DNA of 64,000 bases from CAYSQW01 sp964433135. GTDB taxonomy: Bacteria > Acidobacteriota > Aminicenantia > Aminicenantales > Aminicenantaceae. This document shows positions 15,741-24,096 of the stretch, piece after piece. The stretch is taken from NCBI GenBank assembly GCA_964433135.1, contig CAYSQW010000001.1, positions 254,683 through 318,682 of the forward strand, in the 5' to 3' direction. The notes below the pieces were generated by a model that made no database searches, had not been told where the DNA came from, and was given only the letters and a program-made list of their open reading frames with translations. Numbering within the stretch: the first letter of the stretch is position 1; each line of letters opens with the position of its first letter. The translations under genes and the position numbers were made by a program.

Positions 15741-16225
15741 GGAGCGGAATCAAGTTTGTTAGGTGTGCTCTCCTTTTTTTTCCTGCCTTCAATCCAGCCG
15801 AACCGGGGTTTTTCCTTGCGGTCTCGAGAGGTGTAGGGCTTGATATCCAGAATCGGAGTGCCTTCAATCATATCGACTTCCGCGACCAAAAGGCGGTTAT
15901 CCTTATGCTCGATGAGCCGAACGATGGTCATTCCGATGGGGTTGGGCCGGGAAGGGCTCCGGGTGGAAAAAACGCCGCGCCGTTTGCCGTCTCCGGGAGG
16001 ATGAGCCCAGAGGCTTCCGGTATCGGAGCGGTGAAAGGCGAAAAGGACGATCAGATGGGAAAAGCCATCGATGTCCTGAAGGCCCGGGGCGTATTCGGGA
16101 AAGATTTCCAATTCTCCCCTGACATGAAGAAAACCTTCCGGATCCAGGTGTCGCGCGGCGGTGACGTCTTCTTTATTGGCGAATGGGGAATGCATCAATC
16201 CGATCGGTTTGAGAGTGATCTCCAT
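15737..16225 (-). CDS. trmO: tRNA (N6-threonylcarbamoyladenosine-N6)-methyltransferase TrmO
   Basis: A 162-residue protein of the TsaA/TrmO beta-barrel family. Motifs seen are LKPIGLMHSPF at the start, DGFSHLIVLFAFHRS near residue 55, GVFSTRSPSRPNPIGMT (the SAM-binding signature) near 85 and EGTPILDIKPY near 120. TrmO uses SAM to methylate t6A37 to m6t6A in tRNA-Thr. A second ATG ten codons upstream (16255) would add a Lys-rich leader; the inner start matches family length better. The tRNA theme continues from the neighbouring B3/4 gene, but the two converge. Confidence 0.88.
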   Translation of the reverse strand: MEITLKPIGLMHSPFANKEDVTAARHLDPEGFLHVRGELEIFPEYAPGLQDIDGFSHLIVLFAFHRSDTGSLWAHPPGDGKRRGVFSTRSPSRPNPIGMTIVRLIEHKDNRLLVAEVDMIEGTPILDIKPYTSRDRKEKPRFGWIEGRKKKESTPNKLDSAP

Positions 16226-16284
16226 GGGTTTAAAACCTTTCTTTTTTTTGATCATGGATATTCCAGGCGTTTTAAGAAATCAAC

Positions 16285-16316
16285 GGGGGGGGACGAACGC
16301 GTTCCCCCCTCCCGCT
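16285..16316 (-). terminator. Hairpin between ilvE and trmO
   Basis: A run of six to seven G (16286-16292) pairs with six C (16304-16309) around a loop holding the AACGCGTT dyad. On the minus strand it lies about 10-40 bp past the ilvE stop and is followed by a weakly T-rich stretch, so it is a plausible but imperfect terminator. Confidence 0.4.
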
Positions 16317-16327
16317 GAAAACCCAGA

Positions 16328-17293
16328 TTATTCGTTTACGTAACTGAGCCAGTTTTTGTGGTCGGCAGAGCGTCCGCCGACGATGTCGCGAAAAACTTTT
16401 TCGATCCGCCGCGTCATCTCTCCCGGTTGTCCGTTGCCGATCACGGTTTCCTTTCCCGTCGTATCCGGGGTGGAGTCATCGGTGACTCTGGTGATGGCGG
16501 TGATTTCCACCGCGGTACCCGAGAAGAACGCTTCGTCCGCGTCCAGAAGCTCTTGTTTGGTTATGGGGCCTACTTCCGTGGGGATATTCATCTCTCCGGC
16601 GATCTGCAGCAGGCTGGTGCGTGTGATCCCTTCCAGGATGGATTCGTTCCGGTCGTTGGTCTTTAAGACTCCGTCTCTTACGATAAATATATTTTCACCG
16701 GGGCCTTCGGCGACGTTCCCCTCCATGTTGAGGTAGATGGCTTCGTCGAATCCTTTATTTCGTGCTTCCAGGCCGCCGATGGTGGACAGGACATAGAGGC
16801 CTCCCAATTTGCCTCTCATGTCGAATTGGCTGTGATGGATCCTTCGCCAGGGGAGAAGGTAGGTATGAACACCTTTTTCAGCTTTATCTCCCAGGTAGGC
16901 TCCCCATTCCCAAGCTCCGATCACCAGCTCCACCGGGCAGGCTTTGGGGACGAGTCCCAGGTTTCCGTAGGCATAAAAAGCCAGAGGGCGAATGTAGGCG
17001 GAATTCAGTTCGTTTTCGCGCATGACTCCTTTTACGGCGGCGATTATCTCTTCCTTGTCGTAAGGGAGTTTCATGGAGAGAATCGAGGCGGAGGTAAAGA
17101 AGCGGTCGATGTGTTCTTCCAGACGAAAGACGGAGGGGCCCTTGGATGTATTATAAGCCCGGATTCCCTCGAAGATCGAGGTCCCATAGTGCAGTGCGTG
17201 GCTCATGATATGCACATTGGACTCGTTCCATTCGTGGTAATCTCCCATATACCAGAATTTTTTCGCTTTGGGAAAATTTGTGTTGGTTATCAT
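16328..17293 (-). CDS. ilvE: Branched-chain amino acid aminotransferase
   Basis: A 321-residue class IV PLP aminotransferase. It shows the GTSIFEGIRAY substrate-entry segment near residue 40, RPLAFYAYGNLGL near 105, the lysine region RGKLGGLYV near 160 (Schiff-base Lys), the family signature EGPGENIFIV near 195 and the phosphate-binding SGTAVEITAI near 260. It reversibly transaminates Leu, Ile and Val with 2-oxoglutarate. The start is supported by AAGGAGAT. No ilv or leu genes are adjacent, so it could work in synthesis or degradation. Confidence 0.93.
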   Translation of the reverse strand: MITNTNFPKAKKFWYMGDYHEWNESNVHIMSHALHYGTSIFEGIRAYNTSKGPSVFRLEEHIDRFFTSASILSMKLPYDKEEIIAAVKGVMRENELNSAYIRPLAFYAYGNLGLVPKACPVELVIGAWEWGAYLGDKAEKGVHTYLLPWRRIHHSQFDMRGKLGGLYVLSTIGGLEARNKGFDEAIYLNMEGNVAEGPGENIFIVRDGVLKTNDRNESILEGITRTSLLQIAGEMNIPTEVGPITKQELLDADEAFFSGTAVEITAITRVTDDSTPDTTGKETVIGNGQPGEMTRRIEKVFRDIVGGRSADHKNWLSYVNE

Positions 17294-17332
17294 CGTATCT
17301 CCTTATAAGAGCGTTTGTTAATAAATAGGTTT

Positions 17333-17890
17333 TTATTCCTCTGCGGTGTCGTCACCGCTCATGTCATTCTTCAGTTCCGATTCCTCCTGGATCCGGAACT
17401 CCCATGCACAGTAAAATTCAGGAGGATGGGGATCGGGAGGGCACGCAAGGCAGCGGGTTCGAAGGCGGGGATCGATGGTCCGGGCGAAGTTTCGGTACTC
17501 CACGACTCCGACGCTTTTACAGGGGAAATCAGGCAATCCCTTCCGCCTCCTGGCCTCCTGAACCCGGCATCGGTTCATGCGGAATATGCATCGCGTGTCG
17601 CTTGCGTCAATGATTTCCTGCACGTTGATATATGCGTAGAGTCGATGTCCCAAGGCCTGAATGAGACTGGGAATCCCGCCGCCCACGGCGAGTTCGTGTC
17701 GTTTCATGATCCTTTTAGCTTCGATAACGGTGAATCGCTCCCAAGCCTCTCGGTCCAGATCAATGGCGGTTTCCATGCCGAACCGGCGTTCAACGGCTTG
17801 AAACCATAATCCGTCATGGGCCAGCCAATTCTTAGCGGCATCCGCCAGCAGTTCCCTCGATTCACGCGGTAAATCAGAATGTTTTTTCAT
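17333..17890 (-). CDS. DUF6125 family protein
   Basis: A 185-residue cytosolic protein. The start WLAHDGLWFQAVE, followed by RFGMETAIDLDREAWERFTVIEAKRIM, is the hallmark of the DUF6125 group found mostly in anaerobes. The C-terminal half has spaced cysteines (RMNRCRVQ, DFPCKSVG, RTRCLACPP, FYCAWEF) that may bind a metal or cluster. The function is unknown; a distant relation to amino-acid hydrolase-type proteins has been proposed for similar folds. A GGGGGAC site precedes the ATG. It is the most downstream gene of the long minus-strand redox block. Confidence 0.7.
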   Translation of the reverse strand: MKKHSDLPRESRELLADAAKNWLAHDGLWFQAVERRFGMETAIDLDREAWERFTVIEAKRIMKRHELAVGGGIPSLIQALGHRLYAYINVQEIIDASDTRCIFRMNRCRVQEARRRKGLPDFPCKSVGVVEYRNFARTIDPRLRTRCLACPPDPHPPEFYCAWEFRIQEESELKNDMSGDDTAEE

Positions 17891-17911
17891 GTCCCCCTCA
17901 TACGATCCTTC

Positions 17912-18214
17912 TCAAAAATATTTTTCCTGAAAGGCTCGATCGGAGGATGCTTCTCTCCCCGAGCCGAAGTTATTTTTCCACTCCTCTCTTGCTCTCCGCG
18001 TCTCACGGGTTATTCCTCTGGAAGGCATAATGATCATCGCTATCGAGATGCTCATCCGTTTCGGACGACGATTTCTTAGCCTTATTTCCGTCAGGGCTGT
18101 TGGGGTCTCCTTGCTCTCTTCCTCGGGAAAGAATAAAATCTCGGGTTTGATATCCCGGCGAATTTCCGGAGCGGGAGAGATGTTCTTGAACGCCGACGGA
18201 AGGGGAAGCATCAT
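17912..18214 (-). CDS. Possible small basic protein, doubtful
   Basis: A 100-codon frame in the 400-bp gap between the DUF6125 and DUF6485 genes. It is rich in Arg, Glu and Ile and has no recognisable domain. The start at 18214 has AAGGAAGGAA about ten bases upstream. Amino-acid composition is unusual (runs of Arg and of basic/acidic pairs) and may simply reflect chance. If it is not a gene, this stretch holds nothing I can identify. Confidence 0.25.
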   Translation of the reverse strand: MMLPLPSAFKNISPAPEIRRDIKPEILFFPEEESKETPTALTEIRLRNRRPKRMSISIAMIIMPSRGITRETRRAREEWKNNFGSGREASSDRAFQEKYF

Positions 18215-18287
18215 GGGGTGAAATTCCTTCCTTCGCCGGCGGAAATCGGGATTTCCTTTTGAAAAGATCGTTTCCGGCTTTCGGTCG

Positions 18288-18491
18288 TCACACCCGGTCC
18301 TTATAGATTTCAATGAATCGTTTCAAAGAGCGATCATATGTCGCTTCGACATCGTCCGGGAAGAGGCAGGCAGGAAGCTCTCCCATGTTCCAGTGGTATG
18401 GGAGACATTCGCAGCAGAGGCCTTTTCGCTGACAAGGTTCCCAGGTACAATTGCATCGCGACAGGTTTTTTTCCTGGCGGCATTCTTTCAT
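18288..18491 (-). CDS. DUF6485 family small cysteine-rich protein
   Basis: A 67-residue protein with six closely spaced cysteines after the start: C-x8-C-x1-C-x4-C-x5-CC-x1-C, then HWNMGELPACLFP. This pattern is the DUF6485 signature, found mainly in anaerobes. It probably binds zinc or an iron-sulfur cluster; the role is unknown. ATG 18491 is chosen over 18503 because GGAG lies seven bases before it. It follows the NifU-like gene by about 30 bp, consistent with co-transcription. Confidence 0.75.
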   Translation of the reverse strand: MKECRQEKNLSRCNCTWEPCQRKGLCCECLPYHWNMGELPACLFPDDVEATYDRSLKRFIEIYKDRV

Positions 18492-18521
18492 ATTCGACTC
18501 CATCGACAGGCGGAAGATCCT

Positions 18522-18992
18522 TCAGGTCTTCCGGTATTGTTTCTTCCAAGGGGTTTTTTTCTGATGGATGTAATCGGCCAAAGCCCGGCGCATGGTTTCC
18601 GCCGCCAATTGGGCGCAGTGCTCGTCTTTCTCCGGGAGTCCCCCAAGAACCTTGAGGATTTCATCGGCGCTTACATGGGCCAGAGCCTGGATCACAGTTT
18701 TCCCTTGAGCCAGTTCCGTGGCGACGCTGCCGCAGGCGAACGTGGTCCCGCAGCCGTCGGTTTGAAAACCGCAGTCCGTGATTTTATCTTGCTGAACCTT
18801 AAGAGCCATTTCCATGGTGTCTCCGCAGCTGCCTCGAAGCGTGGCCTGTCCGTCAGGAATTTCGATTTTTTTGAAATTTTGGGGATTTTGCCATCGGGTG
18901 ATGACGGCTTCGGAATAAACTTGTCGCGCTTGTTCGAGGATCTGAGCCTGCATCTCGCGCGTAAACTTTTCGATATCATCCTCGTGAGACAT
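18522..18992 (-). CDS. NifU/IscU-like iron-sulfur cluster scaffold protein
   Basis: A 156-residue protein of the IscU/NifU N-domain family. The three cluster cysteines are visible in GSCGD, DGCGTTFACGS and EHCAQLAAE. A helical N-terminus includes HEDDIEKFTREM, and the C-terminus is basic. It should assemble [2Fe-2S] clusters from IscS-derived sulfur and pass them on. The conserved Asp between GSC and the next Cys (CGD) is present. No iscS is adjacent, but the operon upstream contains many Fe-S proteins plus an Mrp-type carrier, so it fits a local Fe-S assembly need. AAGGAAGG precedes the ATG. Confidence 0.85.
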   Translation of the reverse strand: MSHEDDIEKFTREMQAQILEQARQVYSEAVITRWQNPQNFKKIEIPDGQATLRGSCGDTMEMALKVQQDKITDCGFQTDGCGTTFACGSVATELAQGKTVIQALAHVSADEILKVLGGLPEKDEHCAQLAAETMRRALADYIHQKKTPWKKQYRKT

Positions 18993-19146
18993 ATGCCTTC
19001 CTTTTTAATGAAATGGATGCCGTGCCGTAGTCGATCTCCTTCCCTACAATGTGCCGGCTGTCCGGTATCTTGGGAAACATATAAGTATAACAAAAATTCT
19101 ATTCGATTCATAAATGAATATTTGCGGTGGAAGCCGCGGAAGGATT

Positions 19147-19464
19147 CCCCCCCAGCACGTCCCCGGTGCCAACCCGCCCACCCTGATATTAAGGTAAACA
19201 CCATACTTAGGGCTTTGCTATGACCTGAATGATCCACGCGTCGAGATTGCCGTGGCGGCAAGCTTGCAGGCAGTGAGGCATGCCCACCCAGCCCGACCCC
19301 GGTATTAAGGAAAAGGTAATGTCTTGAGCTTTGCAACTGCCTGGATGATCCACGGATCGAGATTGCCGTGGCGTCAAGGCGTTATGTGGAGAGACGTACT
19401 CAGGTACGTCGAACCAGATGCGTCGCAGACGACATGGTGAGATCGGTCCACCCGCAGGGTGGAG
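19147..19464 (+). repeat. Intergenic hairpin repeat, copy B (tandem pair)
   Basis: The 574-bp gap between the nifU-like and mvhD genes has no gene but holds two tandem repeat units. Each has a C-rich start, TATTAAGG, and a core GATCCACGnnTCGAGATTGCCGTGG (cores near 19231 and 19347, 116 bp apart) that folds as CCACGG...CCGTGG. The second unit continues into ACGTACTCAGGTACGT (perfect stem), GACATGGTGAGAT and CCACCCGCAGGGTGG (perfect stem). The same blocks occur in copies A and C. Confidence 0.75.
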
Positions 19465-19591
19465 AAAACTGATATCAAATATAAAGAATAAAGTGGAAAA
19501 TCACCGAAATGTCGAGCTTATACCTATCATTCTTTTAGCTATAGACTGGTTTTATCCTTTTTGTATCAGTTTTCTTCATGGATCATTCAGG

Positions 19592-20017
19592 CTATATGAA
19601 GATTTCTTTCTGTACGGGATTAGGTCCCATCTCCGTAACCTGATCCGAAAACTCACGGGTCACCCGTGCATATTTCGCGCCTTCCGAGGCGGACACCCAC
19701 CATAAAATGATCCTGTCGGACTCCATTCCAAGTTCCTTGAAAATGGTTTTCAGCAGGATATAGCGACGGCGGGCATAAAAATTACCTTTTTGATAATGGC
19801 AGTCGCCGGGGTGGCAGCCCATCATCATGACGCCGTCGGCTCCTTTAAAAAAGGTTTTGGTGACAAAGAGCGGATCGATCCTTCCGGAGCACATAACCCG
19901 GATGACCCGGATGGAGGGGGGTATCTGCTGACGGCTGACACCCGCCAGATCGGCGCCGGTATAGGAACACCAGTTGCACAGAAAACCAACGATCTTGGGA
20001 TTGAATTCTTCATTCAT
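19592..20017 (-). CDS. mvhD: MvhD-type hydrogenase/Hdr iron-sulfur subunit (second copy)
   Basis: A 141-residue [2Fe-2S] protein of the MvhD/FrhD family, which links an electron donor to HdrA. Cysteines are seen in FLCNWCSYTGADLAG, VMCSGRIDP and MMGCHPGDCHYQKGN. The start at 20017 is preferred over 20041 because GGAGGG lies eight bases before it and the length then equals that of the first mvhD in this operon. It is the last gene of the nine-gene minus-strand run and follows the second FrhB-like gene by 20 bp. The two MvhD copies are paralogous but clearly diverged. Confidence 0.9.
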   Translation of the reverse strand: MNEEFNPKIVGFLCNWCSYTGADLAGVSRQQIPPSIRVIRVMCSGRIDPLFVTKTFFKGADGVMMMGCHPGDCHYQKGNFYARRRYILLKTIFKELGMESDRIILWWVSASEGAKYARVTREFSDQVTEMGPNPVQKEIFI

Positions 20018-20037
20018 TATTTGACCCTCCATCTCCG

Positions 20038-21147
20038 TCACTCGCCGATGTCCGAATATTCGTCGGCTTTATAGGTCCCCAGGGGAAGCTCCTCTTCGGC
20101 GTCTCTTCCCGCCACATACTCGAATTCCTCAGCCAGGGCGTCTCCGACCTTGGAAAAAATCGTCGCGACCGGAATGTTAACCGGACAGACATCGGAACAC
20201 ATACCGCAGTTGACGCAGGACACAGCCATATGGACCATCCGGCCCGTATGGAAAAACAGCGTGCCCGGCGGAATACGCATGCCTCCTTTTTGATCCAGTT
20301 CGATGGAATAGCTGGTAGGCTGGTATTCGTGGGTTTTGGAATCGAAATCGCAAAGCGTGCAGTAGCATATCGGGCAGATCGTGCTGCAGCCGTGGCAGCT
20401 CAAGCAGGGTGCGAAGGTTTGCACCAAGCCGGAAAGGCCGTAGTCTTGAGCGGTGAACGGTTCGAACAGCTTCCGGCGCTCGGCCATCCGCTCTTTCCTT
20501 ACGGCCTGGATCTCCGGAGTCTCCAGCTCACCCGAAGTTATGCTTCCGGGAGCCCCTTCCGCCATCTCCTCGGCTTTGGTTGTGTTAAGAAAGAGATTGC
20601 ACTCCTTGTTCAGCTCCTTTTGCCCCAAGACGCCGACCGTGATATCCGCCTGAAACGGCAGGAAATGCTCGCAGGCGGCACAGGTGGGACGAAGGAAAGC
20701 GGGAATCTCGGCGTTTTGCGCTGATTCCCAGTAATCGGGAAGCTCCTGGCTCAACGTTCCATTGGAAAGACTGCTGAGCGGAAACACACCCGCGCAGCTG
20801 ACGCTTATCAACAATAGATTGTCGCGGTGACCCTGTTCCCGTTTGATGAGCTCCGTAAAGGCGCGCATTTCGCAGGGCCGGACGATCGCGGCCAGCGGAG
20901 CTTCCGAGGCGCTTCCCAGGGTGTGGCTCGAAAGCGCCTTGCCGGCATTCATGGGCATCAGGGGGTATAGAGGGACCGCCTGCTGCATATGTTCGGGATC
21001 GGTGATGAGCGTGTAGGCCGCCGCGCCTTCGTCGTTGGTTTTACGAAGAGTGAAAACACCCGCGACTTTTTTCTCGCGCAGTAGGGATTCTAAAAAGAGC
21101 CGCAGTCCTTCTTCCACTCCTTTTTTGATATTGAGAACACTAGGCAT
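20038..21147 (-). CDS. FrhB/FdhB-like iron-sulfur flavoprotein-type subunit 2
   Basis: A 369-residue protein. The N-terminal two-thirds resembles the beta-subunit family of F420-reducing hydrogenases and formate dehydrogenases (AAIVRPCEMRAFTELIKR, then LLISVSCAGVFP). A CAACEH segment and a cysteine-dense stretch SCHGCSTICPICYCTLC follow. Near the C-terminus is a full ferredoxin-like SCVNCGMCSDVCPVNIP. It could carry two or more [4Fe-4S] clusters and perhaps FAD, acting as an electron-input module. It overlaps the start of its paralogue's stop region by 8 bp. Whether it uses F420, NAD(P)H or formate-derived electrons cannot be told. Confidence 0.72.
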   Translation of the reverse strand: MPSVLNIKKGVEEGLRLFLESLLREKKVAGVFTLRKTNDEGAAAYTLITDPEHMQQAVPLYPLMPMNAGKALSSHTLGSASEAPLAAIVRPCEMRAFTELIKREQGHRDNLLLISVSCAGVFPLSSLSNGTLSQELPDYWESAQNAEIPAFLRPTCAACEHFLPFQADITVGVLGQKELNKECNLFLNTTKAEEMAEGAPGSITSGELETPEIQAVRKERMAERRKLFEPFTAQDYGLSGLVQTFAPCLSCHGCSTICPICYCTLCDFDSKTHEYQPTSYSIELDQKGGMRIPPGTLFFHTGRMVHMAVSCVNCGMCSDVCPVNIPVATIFSKVGDALAEEFEYVAGRDAEEELPLGTYKADEYSDIGE

Positions 21148-22384
21148 TTTTGTTCACCTCGCTCGGGGCTTGTCCTTCTCCGCATTCGCATGGGATTTCC
21201 ACCTCGCAGAATTCATCCTCCCGGAACGCCTGCAGCGGCAGGGGTTGAAGGCGGTTGATCCCGGGAACGTATTCGAATGAAGACTGGGTTTGGTCTCCCA
21301 CCAGGCTGAATATCTGACCTACCGGAATAGAAGCCGGACAGGCGTCCTCACAGGCTCCGCAGGATACGCAGGACAGCACCATGTGGGACATGCGTCCCAG
21401 ATGAAACAGCAGAGTATCCAGGGGGAAGCGCAGTCCGCCCCTTTTTTTGGCGCGTTCCAGGTAATTTTCAGAAGGCAACCGTATGGCCTCGCTGTCGTAG
21501 TAGCACTGCTGGCAGTAACAGATGGGGCAGGCCCGCATGCAGTTGTGACAGTTTATGCAGGCGTCGAACATTTCGGAAAATGGATCCGGGCCGCTTATCC
21601 GGGAAAGGAAATCCTTGTTGAACGCCTGTCGGTTTTTCCGTCGGGCATCCGTCATCGTCTGAACGGCGGTTTCCCAGGAATTCTCGGGGGATTCTGCTTT
21701 TAATCCCAATCCTTCCACCAGGGTTCGGCCTTTTTCAGTCAGGGGAAAGAGAAGGAGCCGCTTTCCTTTTTGGCCCAGGAAGCCGATATGGACATCCGCG
21801 GCGTGCCCTCCTTCTTCCATGCCCCCTTCCGCAGGAGCGGGGATGCTGAATTTGTCGCAGATCCGGCATACGGGCCGGAGAGCGTCCTCGTCGCCGTTTT
21901 CTTCCATAAGGTCTTGAAATTTCCGGGCTTGATTTTCCGGATCGGATAGATAATCCGAAAGGGGAACAGCCCCCGGACAGTCGATGCTGATCAGAGTGAT
22001 GTTTTCCAGATTGATCTGTTTCAACTTGAAAAGCTCGACCGCCGCTCTGGTTTCGCAGGGACGAAGCAGAACCGCGGTTCTTTCGATAAGCTCACCGTGT
22101 TTCGTCAGTTCGGAAAGGGCTTTTCCACCCTGGATGGTCATGACGGGGGGGAGCGGGGATGCATGCTCCAAAAGCTTGGTGTCATCCAGGAGTGTCCAGG
22201 CAAAAGCTTCGGTTTTGGGTACTTTTAACGGCATCATCACGGCTTCAAAAACCTGATCATCCAGAGCTTTCGTCAAAACCGCGCGGATCGCTTTCGCAAA
22301 GCCGTCTCCGGCGGGATAGGAAGCGCTCATGAATGAATTCTTGGGGCTGATATCTTGTGTCGCGGGTTTTCCTTTTTCCTTCAT
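21140..22384 (-). CDS. FrhB/FdhB-like iron-sulfur flavoprotein-type subunit 1
   Basis: A 414-residue paralogue of the next gene, with the same order of elements: LLRPCETRAAVELFKLKQ, ISIDCPGAVPLS, CRICDKFS, then INCHNCMRACPICYCQQC and SHMVLSCVSCGACEDACP. The paired Cys motifs match a dicluster ferredoxin region fused to a FrhB-like domain. It probably feeds or drains electrons of the HdrA proteins encoded immediately upstream (21-bp gap). Having two such paralogues in tandem is unusual. A cytosolic location is expected since no signal or membrane segment is seen. Confidence 0.72.
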   Translation of the reverse strand: MKEKGKPATQDISPKNSFMSASYPAGDGFAKAIRAVLTKALDDQVFEAVMMPLKVPKTEAFAWTLLDDTKLLEHASPLPPVMTIQGGKALSELTKHGELIERTAVLLRPCETRAAVELFKLKQINLENITLISIDCPGAVPLSDYLSDPENQARKFQDLMEENGDEDALRPVCRICDKFSIPAPAEGGMEEGGHAADVHIGFLGQKGKRLLLFPLTEKGRTLVEGLGLKAESPENSWETAVQTMTDARRKNRQAFNKDFLSRISGPDPFSEMFDACINCHNCMRACPICYCQQCYYDSEAIRLPSENYLERAKKRGGLRFPLDTLLFHLGRMSHMVLSCVSCGACEDACPASIPVGQIFSLVGDQTQSSFEYVPGINRLQPLPLQAFREDEFCEVEIPCECGEGQAPSEVNKNA

Positions 22385-22405
22385 GGCAGTTTTGTCCTTT
22401 TCGGA

Positions 22406-24091
22406 TCAACTCAATATTTCTAATACTTCCCGGTAAATCTGAGGATACGTGAAATGCTTGGCGCGGATGGCCCCGGAGGGGCAGCTTCCCACGCAGCTTC
22501 CGCACCCCCTGCAGATGGCTTCATTGACCACGGAGATGCCCCGGCTTTCATCAAAGCTGATGGCGGCGTAGAAGCATACGGTCAGGCAGGTCTGACATCC
22601 GGTGCAGAAGTCGGCTCTGACCTCCGAGACCTTGACCTCCGGTTCCAACTTTCTGCCGGGGATGAGGCTGCCGAGGATCTTTCCCGCGGCGGCCTGGGAT
22701 TGGGTGATGGTCTCCGGGATATTGCGGGGGCCCATCGCGCAGCCGGTGACGAACACTCCTTCTATCGGGGTAGCCACCGGGTCGAGCATCATGTGGATTT
22801 CTTTAAAGAATCCCGTGTCATCCAGGGGAAGATTGAACATATCCGCCAAGCGGGCGGTGTCTTCTCCGGGAACCATCGCCGGTGCCAGCACGACCAGGTC
22901 GAATTTTTCACTTGCGCTTTTGCCGCCCCCTGTGCTGTATTCCACGGTGACCTGGCCTTCGGCGCTTTGGATCGAAGGCGCATCCGAGCGCAGAAAACGG
23001 ATGCCCTGCTTAACGGCTTCGTCATAATAAGCCTGATCTGATTTATCAGGCAGGCAGAGGTCGGTGTAAAAGGACGTGACCTTCGTCGATGCGTCCATGG
23101 ATTTGAGATGATGTGCGTACTTGATCATATACAGGCAGCAAACTTTCGAACAATAACCCAATTCCGCACGACCCACACAGTGGATAAGCGCTACGGAGCG
23201 GGGCGGTTTCCCATCCTTGCCTACAACGGCATTTTGCGCCAGCATCGATTCGAATTCCAAAGCCGAGACGATATTCGGGTTCTTCTCTCCGTTGTTTGTG
23301 TCCAGGTGTTCGCTCGACAGCAGTCCGAATCCGGTGGCGATGACCACGGCGCCGACTTGAAGATTGCGGATTTCAGATGAATCCCCTTGCGGCTCGATTT
23401 CGATTTCAAAATTGCCTAAGAAACCACGGGCGCTGGTGACGTCATGTCCCGTGATCACTTCGATATCGTCCTGAGCGCGGACCCTGTCGATCTTTTCGCC
23501 GAAAAGATCGACGGCGGTTCCCTGATGAGGGATCAGGGCGCCCAGCTTGGAGACCGTGCCCCCCAACTCTTCCGCCTTTTCCACCAGATATATCCGGCGG
23601 CCCGTTCCGGCCAGGGACAGACAGGCTTCCACGCCGGCCACGCCTCCTCCGATCACCAGAACATCGGGATTCATTTCCAACTCTTTTTTTGTGAGGGAGA
23701 GATGATGTTTGACTCGGCTTATCCCGGCCCGTATGGATTTGATCGCCATGCGAGTGGCTTCCTGTTTGTCGGAATAGATCCAGGCACATTGTTCGCGGAT
23801 GTTGACGAGTTGGGTCAAGTAGGGGTTGAGTCCGGCCTTGACGGCCACCGTCATGAAAGTCTGTTCGTGATCGCGGGGCGAACAGGCCGCAATCACGGCA
23901 TGGGTGAGCTCCTCTTTTTTGATATCTTCCTCCAGGAAATTTTTTCCGTCGGGAGAGCAGAGCAGCCCGAATTTTTTAGCTGTCTTGACGCCGTCGATCA
24001 CCGAAACTTCTGCCAGGACCTTATCGATATCGATGCGGTCGGGAATGTTCGGCCCGCATTCGCAGACATAAACTCCGATTTTTTCATTCAT
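22406..24091 (-). CDS. hdrA: HdrA-like FAD/iron-sulfur protein, long form
   Basis: A 561-residue HdrA-family flavoprotein. The N-terminal domain (1-140) has the HdrA cysteine set C10, C12, C45, C70, C102 with AACSPRDHEQTF and NIREQC. An FAD domain starts at GGGVAG (148-153) and continues with LIHCVGRAELGYCSKVCC near 315. The C-terminus has two ferredoxin motifs, CTGCQTCLTVC (from 496) and CRGCGSCVGSC (from 527). Unlike canonical HdrA it lacks the ferredoxin inserted in the FAD domain and the Cys that normally follow the LGG loop (residues 171-210 hold none). The neighbouring short HdrA has exactly those parts. Confidence 0.88.
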   Translation of the reverse strand: MNEKIGVYVCECGPNIPDRIDIDKVLAEVSVIDGVKTAKKFGLLCSPDGKNFLEEDIKKEELTHAVIAACSPRDHEQTFMTVAVKAGLNPYLTQLVNIREQCAWIYSDKQEATRMAIKSIRAGISRVKHHLSLTKKELEMNPDVLVIGGGVAGVEACLSLAGTGRRIYLVEKAEELGGTVSKLGALIPHQGTAVDLFGEKIDRVRAQDDIEVITGHDVTSARGFLGNFEIEIEPQGDSSEIRNLQVGAVVIATGFGLLSSEHLDTNNGEKNPNIVSALEFESMLAQNAVVGKDGKPPRSVALIHCVGRAELGYCSKVCCLYMIKYAHHLKSMDASTKVTSFYTDLCLPDKSDQAYYDEAVKQGIRFLRSDAPSIQSAEGQVTVEYSTGGGKSASEKFDLVVLAPAMVPGEDTARLADMFNLPLDDTGFFKEIHMMLDPVATPIEGVFVTGCAMGPRNIPETITQSQAAAGKILGSLIPGRKLEPEVKVSEVRADFCTGCQTCLTVCFYAAISFDESRGISVVNEAICRGCGSCVGSCPSGAIRAKHFTYPQIYREVLEILS

Positions 24092-24096
24092 GGTGA

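Noticed and set aside
18334..18549. 71-codon frame overlapping the DUF6485 gene in another frame
   Set aside because: The DUF6485 cysteine signature is in the other frame, with a better start.
19147..19464. Possible CRISPR array because of repeated cores
   Set aside because: Only two cores, long variable units with internal hairpins, no regular spacers and no cas genes.
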